43,232 nucleotides of DNA from positions 1-43,232 of the forward strand of contig DATJXN010000019.1 of assembly GCA_035500095.1 (NCBI GenBank), written 5' to 3'. Position numbers and translations under genes: made by a program. This stretch comes from Candidatus Binataceae bacterium. Lineage in GTDB: Bacteria; Desulfobacterota; Binatia; Binatales; Binataceae. The notes beneath the pieces were generated by a model that had not been told where the DNA came from, did no database searches, and saw nothing but the letters and a program-made list of their open reading frames with translations. Numbering within the stretch: position 1 is the first letter of the stretch; every line of letters begins with the position of its first letter. Shown piece after piece: positions 32,806-40,747 of the stretch.

Positions 32806-33144
32806 TCAGTCGGAAGCTTTGGCTTTCGCGCTCTTTTCGGAGGACGCCGCGCTCGAGCTTTTCTCCGATGAGCTTGATGATTCCGAGTTCGTCGAGGAGC
32901 CGTTAGCGCCGTTGCTCCCGGACTCGGCAGACTTGTTGCCCGATACGTCGGCTGGTTTGGAGCTGCCCGATCGCGCATAGTCGGTCGCGTACCATCCGGA
33001 ACCCTTGAGCACGAAAGACGTCGCCGAGATCATTCGCTCGACCTTGCTCTTGCAGGTCGGACATCGCTTAAGGGGAGGGTCGGTGATCCGCTGCGTCGTT
33101 TCGAACGTTCCGCATTTGGGGCATTGGTACTCGTAAATTGGCAT
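32806..33144 (-). CDS. fmdB: FmdB-family zinc ribbon protein
   Basis: A 112-residue protein with the FmdB zinc ribbon: [12 protein letters not shown] and [13 protein letters not shown], i.e. two C-x2-C knuckles (Cys8/11 and Cys28/31), then [14 protein letters not shown]. The C-terminal 55 residues are Ser/Glu/Lys-rich low complexity, longer than in compact members. The family was named after an amide/formamidase regulator but most members have no established role. It is the last gene of the maf-yggS-proC-yggT-DUF167 strand run, separated by 122 nt carrying a possible promoter, so it is probably separately transcribed. Confidence 0.88.
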   Translation of the reverse strand: MPIYEYQCPKCGTFETTQRITDPPLKRCPTCKSKVERMISATSFVLKGSGWYATDYARSGSSKPADVSGNKSAESGSNGANGSSTNSESSSSSEKSSSAASSEKSAKAKASD

Positions 33145-33182
33145 ATCTGTAAAACGAATCCGGTCTGGGCGAACCCAACCCT

Positions 33183-33211
33183 TAGGTAATCACGCCCGGC
33201 AACGGTGTCAA
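33183..33211 (-). promoter_or_regulatory. Possible promoter of fmdB
   Basis: On the minus strand a perfect TTGACA (33211-33206) is followed after 17 bp by TACCTA (33188-33183), a poor -10 match. The leader to the fmdB ATG would be about 30 nt. Only the -35 element is convincing. Confidence 0.3.
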
Positions 33212-33266
33212 TCTGCCTCGCGATAGCGATTCGCCGGGCATTCGCGTCATCCTCAGATTTGCGCAG

Positions 33267-33623
33267 TCATACTCCCGCGGTCATCGCGGTCAGTTTCGCG
33301 GCGGTTCCGGCAGGGTCTGAAGACCTTATTCGGAGCGATTTATGGCGCCCCGCAGCGCCGGAGACCACTTCCACCGCCGAGCGCGCGACCCCGGCCATCC
33401 GGGCTACCGCTTCCACCAGCTCGGCGTTAGCCCTGCCACGCTCGGGGGCGGATGCGACGCCGATCACCGGGCCGCGCCGGTCAATTCGTAATATACCGCG
33501 GCGCGAGGCGCCCGGGCGAACAATTACCCTCAACGTTACAGAGCCGGCGCCGGACGTCAGCCATGCGGGAAATCCGCTTACATTCGGGCGCGGCGCGCCC
33601 GACGTGCGGGGCTGCAAGGCCAT
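33267..33623 (-). CDS. DUF167 (YggU) family protein
   Basis: A 118-residue DUF167 protein: TLRVIVRPGASRRGILRID, VIGVASAPERGRANAELVEAV and SGAAGRHKSLRI are the conserved family segments. The fold is known; no biochemical role is established. The first 25 residues precede the usual domain start, and the true start may be later, but no ribosome-binding site discriminates. It follows yggT with a one-base gap, as in the classical yggS-proC-yggT-yggU order. Confidence 0.85.
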   Translation of the reverse strand: MALQPRTSGAPRPNVSGFPAWLTSGAGSVTLRVIVRPGASRRGILRIDRRGPVIGVASAPERGRANAELVEAVARMAGVARSAVEVVSGAAGRHKSLRIRSSDPAGTAAKLTAMTAGV

Positions 33624-33624
33624 C

Positions 33625-33942
33625 CTACGAGCCGTACATCGCCATCGAGGGCGTCACAGCCTGAATCACGGCTCTGATCAACACCTGCTCGATAAACTCG
33701 GCAGCGATGATGACGACGATGGGCGAGAGATCAAGCCCGCCCAAATAGACCGGCAGATGCTCGCGCACCCAGTCGAAAACCGGCTCGGTCATCGCGTAGA
33801 GCGTACGTACGATGGGGTTGTACGGGTCGGGCTGGACCCAACTGAGCAGCGCCGCGATGATGACGATCCAGATGTAGATGTGCAGCATCGAGGACAACGT
33901 CGTGGCCGCAAACACGATCGTGTTTACCAGGATGTTGGGCAT
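33625..33942 (-). CDS. yggT: YggT-family membrane protein
   Basis: A 105-residue YggT protein with two hydrophobic segments (about 8-32 and 70-95) around the conserved WVQPDPYNPIVRTLYAMTEP motif. Family members are linked to osmotic/turgor tolerance and cell-division gene clusters; function is not settled. The ATG has GGAGAG 9 nt upstream. It starts 23 nt after proC and ends one base before DUF167, so it is part of the maf-yggS-proC-yggT-DUF167 operon. Confidence 0.92.
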   Translation of the reverse strand: MPNILVNTIVFAATTLSSMLHIYIWIVIIAALLSWVQPDPYNPIVRTLYAMTEPVFDWVREHLPVYLGGLDLSPIVVIIAAEFIEQVLIRAVIQAVTPSMAMYGS

Positions 33943-33965
33943 GGTCGATGACTCTCCGGAGGGGG

Positions 33966-34814
33966 CTAGCTGACGCGTCCGAGTTCGCGCGAACGCTCGG
34001 CAGCGGCCTGTATCGCATGCGCCACGATATCAGAAAAGCCGTCCGCGCCTAATTGTTTCAGCGCGGCTTCGGTTGTGCCGCCCGGCGAAGCGACGATACG
34101 AATCAGCTCCTCGGCCTTCATCGGAGAGCGGCGCATATTCTCCTCCGCGCCGCGAATCGTCTTGAGCGCCATCCTGAGCGCCAGTTCCGCCGGCAGGCCC
34201 TGTGCAACGGCAGCGTCGGCAAGCGATTTGGCGAAGAGATAGACGTACGCCGGGCCGCTGCCCGAGAGCGCGGTGACCGCGTCGAGCATTGCCTCGTCCT
34301 TAAGCGCCACTGCGTCGCCGACGGCGCGGAAAATCCTGAGCGCGAAGGCTTCGTCGGCGCGGGTCGCATGGCGTCCGCGCACCAGCGCCGCCATCCCTTG
34401 GCCAACCATCGCGGGCGCGTTCGGCATGACCCGAATGACGCGCGCGCCTCCGCCGAGCGCGCTCTCCAGCCGGTTGAGCGTGACCCCGGCCGCGATCGAA
34501 ACGAAGAGTTTGTCCGCGAGGCCGCCCTTGCGCGACGACCCGTCGCCGCCCCCGCGTGCGAGCTCCATCAGCACGGCATCGATGGTCTGCGGCTTGACGG
34601 CGAAGAGCACTGCGCGCGCGGCGCCGAGCACTTCGAGGTTGTCGGTGGTGACCTCGATCTTGAGCGCGCTCTTGAATTTGCGCCGGCGCGCCGCGTCAAC
34701 ATCGGAGGCGATCAATTCCGAGGCTTTGAAGATCTTGGTTTCGATGAGGCCGCGGGCGAGCGCTTCGGCCATGTTGCCCGCGCCGATAAACCCCAGCTTT
34801 CTCTTCGCTTTCAT
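33966..34814 (-). CDS. proC: Pyrroline-5-carboxylate reductase
   Basis: A 282-residue ProC. N-terminal Rossmann LGFIGAGNMAEALARGL, FAVKPQTID, VMPNAPAMVGQGM, and the family signature TALSGSGPAYVYLFAKSLAD followed by GLP and ASPGGTTEAALKQL. It reduces pyrroline-5-carboxylate to proline with NAD(P)H. The ATG at 34814 overlaps the yggS stop as ATGA; a much longer open frame reading upstream lies inside yggS and is not used. Normal length and intact signature. Confidence 0.95.
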   Translation of the reverse strand: MKAKRKLGFIGAGNMAEALARGLIETKIFKASELIASDVDAARRRKFKSALKIEVTTDNLEVLGAARAVLFAVKPQTIDAVLMELARGGGDGSSRKGGLADKLFVSIAAGVTLNRLESALGGGARVIRVMPNAPAMVGQGMAALVRGRHATRADEAFALRIFRAVGDAVALKDEAMLDAVTALSGSGPAYVYLFAKSLADAAVAQGLPAELALRMALKTIRGAEENMRRSPMKAEELIRIVASPGGTTEAALKQLGADGFSDIVAHAIQAAAERSRELGRVS

Positions 34815-35500
34815 CGCATGCGTTCGCCGAAGATCGCGCGGCCCACCCGCACGATCGTCGCGCCCTCTTCGATCGCAACCTCGAAATCGTCGGTCATTCC
34901 CATGGAAAGCTCGCTTAGCGCAAGGCCGGTCGCCGCCGCAAGCCGATCGCGCATCGCGCGCAGCGCGGCGAAATGCTCGCGCGAGCGCTCCGCGTCGGGC
35001 GCGGGCGGCGGAATTGTCATCAGGCCGAGGATTTCGACCGTTGCGCGCGCGTCTTCGACGAGGCGTTCGGCTGCGTCCGGCGCGACACCGCTTTTGGACG
35101 CTTCGCCTCCGAGGTTGACTTCGATCAGCACGGGGACGCGGGCCGCGGGACGCGCGCGGGCAAGGGCGCGGGCAAGGCGTGCGGTATCCAGGCCATGGAT
35201 GAGGGCGAAGCGATTTGCAGCCTCGCGCGCCTTGTTGGTCTGCAGATGGCCGATGAGATGCCATCGCAGATCGTCCAGCTCCGCGAGCAAGTCCTGTTTG
35301 GCGGCGGCCTCCTGCACGTAGTTCTCGCCGAATTCGCGCGCGCCAGCTGCGTAAGCCGCGCGCAGCGCCTCGGGCGGCTGCGTCTTGGTGGCCAGCACGA
35401 GCCTGACCGCCTCCGGGTCGCGCCCGGCGCGGCCGGCCGCGCGCGCTATCCGCTCGCGCACCGCCGCAATCCGCGTCGCAATCTCGCTATGGGACAGCAT
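34811..35500 (-). CDS. yggS: PLP homeostasis protein (YggS/PROSC)
   Basis: A 229-residue alanine-racemase-fold PLP-binding protein. The PLP Lys is K39 in VLATKTQP; FGENYVQEA, WHLIGHLQTNK, EVNLGGEASKSG, GLMTIPP and LSMGMTDDFEVAIEEGATIVR are all conserved. It binds PLP without known catalysis and keeps vitamin B6 and amino-acid pools balanced. It overlaps proC by four bases, and follows maf after 27 nt. No ribosome-binding site is well placed before ATG 35500; a slightly different start is possible. Confidence 0.95.
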   Translation of the reverse strand: MLSHSEIATRIAAVRERIARAAGRAGRDPEAVRLVLATKTQPPEALRAAYAAGAREFGENYVQEAAAKQDLLAELDDLRWHLIGHLQTNKAREAANRFALIHGLDTARLARALARARPAARVPVLIEVNLGGEASKSGVAPDAAERLVEDARATVEILGLMTIPPPAPDAERSREHFAALRAMRDRLAAATGLALSELSMGMTDDFEVAIEEGATIVRVGRAIFGERMR

Positions 35501-35527
35501 TGTGCTGGCGCCAAGCTCCCGGCGCGC

Positions 35528-36115
35528 CTATCGCAGAGCCAAATTGCGCCGCAGCGCCGCCAGCACTTCCGCCACCGGCAGGCCCATCACGTTGTCGCGC
35601 TCGCCTTCGACCTCGACCACCAGGCCCGCGCCCTCGGCCTGGATGCCGTAGGCGCCTGCCTTGTCCATCGGCTCGCCGGTGCGGATGTACGCGTGGATTT
35701 CCTCGTCCCCGAGCTCGCGGAAGCGCACCCGGCTCGAGATCGCGCGGCTCTCGGCGATGCGCCCGCCGCGCGCGAGCGCGAATGCCGTAACCACGACGTG
35801 AATGACGCCCGAGAGCGAGCGCAGCATGCGATGCGCGTCGGCGTAGTCGCGCGGCTTGCCCAGGATTTCGCCTCCGCAATCGACTACCGTGTCGGCGCCC
35901 AGCACCAGCGCATCGGCCGCCCGCCACGAGACCGCGAGCGCCTTCTCCTCGGCCATCCGGAGCGCGAACTTTGCCGCAGGCTCGTCCGGGCGGCGCTCCT
36001 CCGCGACGCCGCTTTCTGCAAGCTCGAACTCCACGCCGGCCGCCGCGAGCAAATCACGCCGCCGCGGCGAGGTCGAGGCGAGAATCAGTCTGGTGTTCAA
36101 TCCGGGAGGAGCCAT
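35528..36115 (-). CDS. maf: Maf-family nucleoside triphosphate pyrophosphatase
   Basis: A 195-residue Maf protein. LILASTSPRRRDLL phosphate-binding loop at the N-terminus, ADTVVDCGGEILGKP with the general-base Asp, EIHAYIRTGEPMDKAGAYGIQAEGA and GERDNVMGLPV are all conserved. Maf proteins hydrolyse dTTP/UTP and modified nucleotides and affect septum formation. It is the first gene of the yggS-proC-yggT run. The start at 36115 has no clear ribosome-binding site. The 269-nt divergent region ahead of it contains tandem repeats. Confidence 0.93.
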   Translation of the reverse strand: MAPPGLNTRLILASTSPRRRDLLAAAGVEFELAESGVAEERRPDEPAAKFALRMAEEKALAVSWRAADALVLGADTVVDCGGEILGKPRDYADAHRMLRSLSGVIHVVVTAFALARGGRIAESRAISSRVRFRELGDEEIHAYIRTGEPMDKAGAYGIQAEGAGLVVEVEGERDNVMGLPVAEVLAALRRNLALR

Positions 36116-36196
36116 CGCTTGGAGTAAGTACGTCGGCGGAAATCCGTATAGTCAGAGGTTTGCAGGAGCGCGGCGCGCCGTGCAAGCGCGGCCCGT

Positions 36197-36256
36197 CTTC
36201 CGAGCCGTTTACAGGTGAGCCGTGTGCAGGTGAGCCGTCTGCGGGTGACCCGCCCA
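36197..36256. repeat. 15-nt imperfect tandem repeats between maf and epoxide hydrolase
   Basis: CAGGTGAGCCGTGTG (36212-36226), CAGGTGAGCCGTCTG (36227-36241) and CGGGTGACCCGCCCA (36242-36256) follow each other without spacer; 36197-36211 is a diverged fourth unit. They lie in the divergent region upstream of maf and the epoxide hydrolase. A repeat-protein reading in the minus frame (GSPAD-like pentapeptides) is possible but unsupported. Confidence 0.75.
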
Positions 36257-36265
36257 CGGGCGGTG

Positions 36266-36295
36266 TTGGTCGAACGCTGCTCGTGTGGTTACACT
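36266..36295 (+). promoter_or_regulatory. Weak candidate promoter for the epoxide hydrolase
   Basis: TTGGTC (36266-36271) and TACACT (36290-36295) with 18 bp between. Modest match only; it would put the 11-nt repeats in the leader. Confidence 0.25.
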
Positions 36296-36322
36296 GACGT
36301 TGAACTGGACTGGCGCAAGCTT

Positions 36323-36377
36323 ATCGCAAGAATATCGTACGACCATCGCAGGACCGTCGCAGAATCATCGCGAGGAC
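36323..36377 (+). repeat. Five 11-nt tandem repeats abutting the epoxide hydrolase start
   Basis: Units at 36323-36333, 36334-36344, 36345-36355, 36356-36366 and 36367-36377, consensus ATCGCAGGACC. They end 7 nt before the ATG, so the last unit supplies the GAGGA ribosome-binding region. The 11-bp period is close to one DNA helical turn. Confidence 0.8.
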
Positions 36378-36384
36378 AGGATCG

Positions 36385-37404
36385 ATGAGCGAACTCGTCC
36401 ACAAATTCGTCGACACCAACGGCATCCGGATGCACGTTGTCGAGGCAGGCAAGGGCTTCCCCGTTGTGTTCTGCCACGGCTTTCCGGAGCTCTGGTACTC
36501 CTGGCGCCATCAGCTTCGCGGGCTCGCCGACGCCGGCTTTCGCGCGATCGCGCCCGACCAGCGGGGCTATGGCGATACCGATTGTCCGCAACCGGTCGAG
36601 GCTTACCAGGTGCGCGAGCTGGTAAGGGACATTGTCGGGATGCTCGACGCGCTCGACGTCGAAAAGTGCGTGATCGTCGGCCATGACTGGGGCGGCTTCG
36701 TCAGTTGGCAGAGCGCGATGCGCGCGCCGGCGCGAATCGCGCGCGTGGTCAACCTCAATACGCCGTTCATGCCGCGATGGCTCCCGTCGGCGCCGGGAAG
36801 TCCCGAGCATCCCAGGGTGATTTGGGTCACCAGTCCGCAGCAGGCGCCGACCAAGCCTACGGAGATGGCGCGACAGGCCGCCGCCGGCAATTTCCATTAT
36901 GTGCTGCACTTCCAGCAGCCCGGTGTCGCCGAGGCCGAACTCGAACGCGACGTGCGCCGCACCCTTCGCGGTCTGTATCGCGACCCGATGCCGCTGCCGC
37001 CGGTTGCGATGCGGCCGCCGCCGGGCGTGTTTGGTCCCGCCGGCGGCGGATTGCTCGATCGCCTGCCCGACGGACCGCTCGGCAAATACATGACCGAGAC
37101 CGACCTCGACGTTTACGTCAAGGCGTTCGAGAAAACCGGGTTTCGCGGAGGCCTCAACTGGTATCGCAATATCGACCGCAACTGGGAGGAGTCCGCCAAC
37201 CTGCCCGAGCGCGTCGATCAGCCGGCGCTGATGATCACCGCCGAACTCGACTTCGTGCTCTGGCCGGAGCAGACGCTCGGGATGGAACGATGGGTGCCTA
37301 ATCTCAAGCGGGTCAATATCAAAGGGTCAGGTCACTGGACGCAGCAGGAGAAGCCGGGCGAGGTAAACGCGGCGCTTTTGGAATTCCTATCCGACCTTCG
37401 ATAG
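36385..37404 (+). CDS. Epoxide hydrolase-like alpha/beta hydrolase
   Basis: A 339-residue alpha/beta-hydrolase of the soluble epoxide hydrolase class. The oxyanion HGFPE at 31-35, nucleophile D101 in GHDWGG, lid tyrosines Y172 (HYVLHFQQPG) and Y260 (FRGGLNWYRN), acid D289 (AELDFVLWP) and H317 (GSGHWTQQE) form the full catalytic set. It opens epoxides by attack of Asp and hydrolysis to vicinal diols. An Asp nucleophile plus the GGLNWY lid separates it from haloalkane dehalogenases. No signal peptide; cytoplasmic. It may detoxify arene oxides formed by oxygenases (inference). The leader contains unusual tandem repeats. Confidence 0.9.
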   Translation: MSELVHKFVDTNGIRMHVVEAGKGFPVVFCHGFPELWYSWRHQLRGLADAGFRAIAPDQRGYGDTDCPQPVEAYQVRELVRDIVGMLDALDVEKCVIVGHDWGGFVSWQSAMRAPARIARVVNLNTPFMPRWLPSAPGSPEHPRVIWVTSPQQAPTKPTEMARQAAAGNFHYVLHFQQPGVAEAELERDVRRTLRGLYRDPMPLPPVAMRPPPGVFGPAGGGLLDRLPDGPLGKYMTETDLDVYVKAFEKTGFRGGLNWYRNIDRNWEESANLPERVDQPALMITAELDFVLWPEQTLGMERWVPNLKRVNIKGSGHWTQQEKPGEVNAALLEFLSDLR

Positions 37405-37509
37405 CCGGGCCCGGAATAAACCGCGGCAAATCATGGCAGCGGATTTTGCCGCGATCGCTCCAGGCGGCGTGACCCCCCGATTGAGTTCCAGCGAACGTCA
37501 CGTTATCTT

Positions 37510-39708
37510 ATGTTGATGTTTGTGAAGCCAAGTAGTGGGTTGTTGGGTTTGTTGTCGGCGGTGGGGTTGGGCGCGCTGCTGGCTACGCCGGCACGGGCGC
37601 TAGGACCCGCGGGAACTCTCGTCGCCCCCTCGATTCGCGCCGACGCGCGTTGCATCCTCGCCCAGTTCGGCATCCTCACCGTCGTTCCGATCAATCCCGA
37701 GCAGGCTTTCGTCGAGGGCTACCAGGCTTATGTTGCCCGCGACCTGATGAAGACGATCGAGCGGATGACGCTCGCCGCGGAAAAGTACCCGGCGCTCGCC
37801 GACTACGCGCTCTTCTATCTCGGTTCCGCCCAGCGCGACAGCGGCGACCAGCAAAGCGCCGCGGCGACCTTCCGCCGCCTGAGCCTGAGCTATCCGCAAA
37901 GCGTGTTCGCCGACCAGGCGTCGCTCCAGTACGCGGAGATTGAATTCAAGCTGGGACGGCTCGGCGACGCGCAGGCCGCGGCCGCTGCGCTCGCCGCGCG
38001 TAATCCGGCAGCGGATATCGATTCGCGCGCGATGCTTATTGGGGCGCGCGCCGCGCTTGGCCTCGGCGACGCCGGGGGCGCGTTCCGCCTGCTGCAGGTG
38101 CTGCGCGAGAAATATCCGCAGGGCGCCGAGGACACTCAAGCGCGCACGCTCGCCTATTCAATCGCGTCGGCTCATCCGGATGCTATCGATACCCATTCGC
38201 TCGGCTACCATGGCCGCGAAGCTGCGTTGCTCCTGCGTGAAGGACAATCCTCGATGGCGCTTGCGCAGTGCGACGAGGCGCTGGCGCTGGAGCCGCCGCC
38301 GAGCGTGCATGCCGAGATGCTGTGGCTGAGGGCGCGCGCTTCGCGAGTGAATTCGGAGCGCGAGATGCTCGCGCTCAACGCCTATCTCAAGTACGCGCCG
38401 CACGGCGACAAAGCACCCGACGCGCTCTACCGGCTGGGCCATCTGCAATGGCGCACGGGCGATACGCAAGCCGCAAGGGCGACGTTCACTCGGCTGATCG
38501 AGGCGTTTCCGTCAAGCGCGTTCGCGCCCGCCGCGACGTTCGATGTTGGACGCGCCTTCGAAGACGACGCGAACTGGAACGCCGCGCGCGCCGCGTACCT
38601 GCGCCTGGTGCGAAGCTATCCGCATAGCGACGAGGCCGCCGACGGCCGCTTCCGTGCGCCCTTTGCGCTCTACATGATGGGCCAGTTCGACGCCGCCGCG
38701 CGCGAGTTCGCTTCGATGAAGCCGCTGGCCACCTCCGCCTCCGAGCGCGACGGGCTTTCTTACTGGCACGCGCGCTCGATGGAGCGCTCCGGTCAGGTCG
38801 CCGCGGCCAACACGATTTACCAGGGCCTCGCCCAAAGCACGGCCAGCAACTACTACCCGGAACTCGCGGCGCGGCGAATCGGCGCGCCTGTCGCCCAGAG
38901 AACGGCTGCTGACACGCTTGCGGCCGACGCCGCCGTGCCGTCCGCCGCGCCCGGCACTCTTGCCGCGTTTCATCTGGATCGCGTCGCGACGCTGAAGCGG
39001 CTCGGCATGACCTATCCGGAGATGGTCTATCTCGAGCCGCCGGAGTTGCGCGCGCTCGCCACGCAGGCTGCGAGCGATCCGCGCGTGCGCGATTTCGTGC
39101 TTGCCGAGCTGCAGCGCACGGGCGACTGGTACACGGCGATCGAAGTCGCGGTGCGGCTCGAGAAGAACGGCAGCCTCGATTCTTCGGCGACCGAGCGGGT
39201 GCGTTACCCGCGCGCCTACTGGGACACGATCGCGCAGGCCGCCAGCGGCGACGCGCTCGATCCCTACCTGGTGCTGGCGCTGGTCCGCCAGGAGAGCCTG
39301 TTCAATCCGCAGGCGCGGTCGGTGAGCGACGCGCGCGGCCTGATGCAGCTGATGCCGGCTACCGCCGACCGCGTGGGGCCGTCGGCCGGCGTCCAGCAAG
39401 CCTCGCTCAACCTCTATGATCCTTCGCTGAGCGTGCGCGTCGGCACGACCTATCTGAAGAGCCTGTTCGACATGTTCGGCGGCGATCCGTTCAAGGCGGT
39501 CGCGGCCTACAACGCGGGCGAGCATGCAGTGCAGAACTGGAACGCCAAGTATCCGGGCGACGACGATCAGTGGGTCGAGAATATCGGGTTTCGCGAAACT
39601 CGCGATTACGTAAAGCGGGTGATCGGCGGTTTGCGCGAGTACCGGATGCTCTATCCCTCACCTGCGGTCACGAGCGGCGGCGTGGCGCAGGCGCAGGGCC
39701 CGTCATAG
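37510..39708 (+). CDS. slt: Soluble lytic murein transglycosylase with TPR repeats
   Basis: A 732-residue periplasmic lytic transglycosylase. A signal peptide (about 1-31) precedes a long superhelical, TPR-like region (about 50-480; for example ALADYALFYLGSAQRDSGDQ, and several PxSxxA-type helices) and a C-terminal SLT domain with catalytic E595 in ALVRQESLFNP, ARGLMQLMPATA, and AAYNAGEHAV. It cleaves the MurNAc-GlcNAc bond to 1,6-anhydro products, part of peptidoglycan turnover that feeds the AmgK/MurU recycling pair at the window end. ATG 37510 and ATG 37516 are both possible. The first about 20 codons use TTG for Leu, TTT, AGT and CCA, unlike the rest of the gene. Confidence 0.93.
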   Translation: MLMFVKPSSGLLGLLSAVGLGALLATPARALGPAGTLVAPSIRADARCILAQFGILTVVPINPEQAFVEGYQAYVARDLMKTIERMTLAAEKYPALADYALFYLGSAQRDSGDQQSAAATFRRLSLSYPQSVFADQASLQYAEIEFKLGRLGDAQAAAAALAARNPAADIDSRAMLIGARAALGLGDAGGAFRLLQVLREKYPQGAEDTQARTLAYSIASAHPDAIDTHSLGYHGREAALLLREGQSSMALAQCDEALALEPPPSVHAEMLWLRARASRVNSEREMLALNAYLKYAPHGDKAPDALYRLGHLQWRTGDTQAARATFTRLIEAFPSSAFAPAATFDVGRAFEDDANWNAARAAYLRLVRSYPHSDEAADGRFRAPFALYMMGQFDAAAREFASMKPLATSASERDGLSYWHARSMERSGQVAAANTIYQGLAQSTASNYYPELAARRIGAPVAQRTAADTLAADAAVPSAAPGTLAAFHLDRVATLKRLGMTYPEMVYLEPPELRALATQAASDPRVRDFVLAELQRTGDWYTAIEVAVRLEKNGSLDSSATERVRYPRAYWDTIAQAASGDALDPYLVLALVRQESLFNPQARSVSDARGLMQLMPATADRVGPSAGVQQASLNLYDPSLSVRVGTTYLKSLFDMFGGDPFKAVAAYNAGEHAVQNWNAKYPGDDDQWVENIGFRETRDYVKRVIGGLREYRMLYPSPAVTSGGVAQAQGPS

Positions 39709-39755
39709 AGCCGCCGAGCAGACCTGCCAATCGCCGCGCCGACGGCGGCGAGACC

Positions 39756-40682
39756 GTGAAAGCGGTCACCGAGCCGCTTGCGAGGCTGTCGGTCGAATCG
39801 TTCGTCGGCATCGACGTCGGCGAAAATTTCCTCGACCTCGCGCTCGTCAATGCTTCCCGGCGAACGATGTCGTTCCAATCGGTCGCGCTCGACGGTCTGG
39901 GCGAGACTCCTTGCACTGCGCTGGCTCGGAAAATCAAGGAAGTTGCTCCGGAACTGGACGCTCGCGCGACGGTGCTGGTCGATTCGCCGCGATGGCCGCG
40001 CGACCTCGACTGGTCGCAGGGAACCGAGGGGCGCGACCCGGTTCCGTCCCAGCGCGAAATCGACGTGGAACTCAAGCGGATCTTTCCCCTGCTGATGGGC
40101 GCGCCCGACGGCAAACCATACAAGCCGGGGCTCGCGATGTTTCCCACGCCGCTATACAGCTACTTCACGCAGTGGGCATACCATCCGAAGAGCAAACCCC
40201 ATCTCGCAGCCATCACGAAGGAACTGTTTGACGCGCTCCTAAACGGCGATGGGGGCAAGAACGGCGATAGAGAAGAGACGAAGCAGGACGGCGTCGGCGG
40301 TGGAACCTTCACCCGCTTCATGCTCGCCGGCTTCGCAACTTATCGAGCGCTGGAAGGAATCGGCGTAAATCCCTTCGAGTCATACCCCGACCTGCAGATG
40401 CGCCTGTGCGCTCCGTCAACGACGCTTCCGCCCAAGAAGCTTCAGACCGGCGCCTTGACCATTCGCCGCCAGATCGTCGCGTCACTCTGCGAAAGTCTCG
40501 GAGTTGTCGCGGCGTCGGCACCGCGGACGCTGGACCAGGCCGACGCGGCAGGGATGGCGCTCGCTGCGGCGCTCTCGGCGCGGATCGACACATTGTGGAC
40601 GGTGAGCCATCCGTGCGAGGGGCGCTTCATGCTCGCGCTTGACGACGGCCAGTCGCGCCGCCTCGCCGCTCGGGACGCTTGA
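39756..40682 (+). CDS. DUF429-like RNase H-fold protein
   Basis: A 308-residue protein if started at GTG 39756, just past slt. FVGIDVGENFLDLALVNASR is an RNase H-like first strand, ATVLVDSPRWP a second acidic strand, FESYPDLQMRL the Glu-Tyr-Pro element and LDQADAAGMALAAALSARI a terminal acidic helix; this order resembles DUF429 proteins, a putative nuclease family of unknown role. A central TQWAYHPKSKPHLAAITKEL helical insert is less conserved. A longer reading overlapping slt is possible but unattractive. The start has only a weak GGCGAG upstream. Function not assigned. Confidence 0.65.
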   Translation: MKAVTEPLARLSVESFVGIDVGENFLDLALVNASRRTMSFQSVALDGLGETPCTALARKIKEVAPELDARATVLVDSPRWPRDLDWSQGTEGRDPVPSQREIDVELKRIFPLLMGAPDGKPYKPGLAMFPTPLYSYFTQWAYHPKSKPHLAAITKELFDALLNGDGGKNGDREETKQDGVGGGTFTRFMLAGFATYRALEGIGVNPFESYPDLQMRLCAPSTTLPPKKLQTGALTIRRQIVASLCESLGVVAASAPRTLDQADAAGMALAAALSARIDTLWTVSHPCEGRFMLALDDGQSRRLAARDA

Positions 40683-40747
40683 CAAGTGCGCGGCCAACAC
40701 GCATCAAGGGTTCATCGGCAGGGCGGCGCCGGCCGAGCGGCACTTCG

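Noticed and set aside
34815..35264. N-terminal extension of the ProC frame
   Set aside because: It lies inside yggS in another frame and has no ProC sequence; the ATGA overlap gives a natural start.
36197..36377. Tandem repeats considered as a CRISPR array
   Set aside because: Units of 15 and 11 nt without spacers, and no cas genes.
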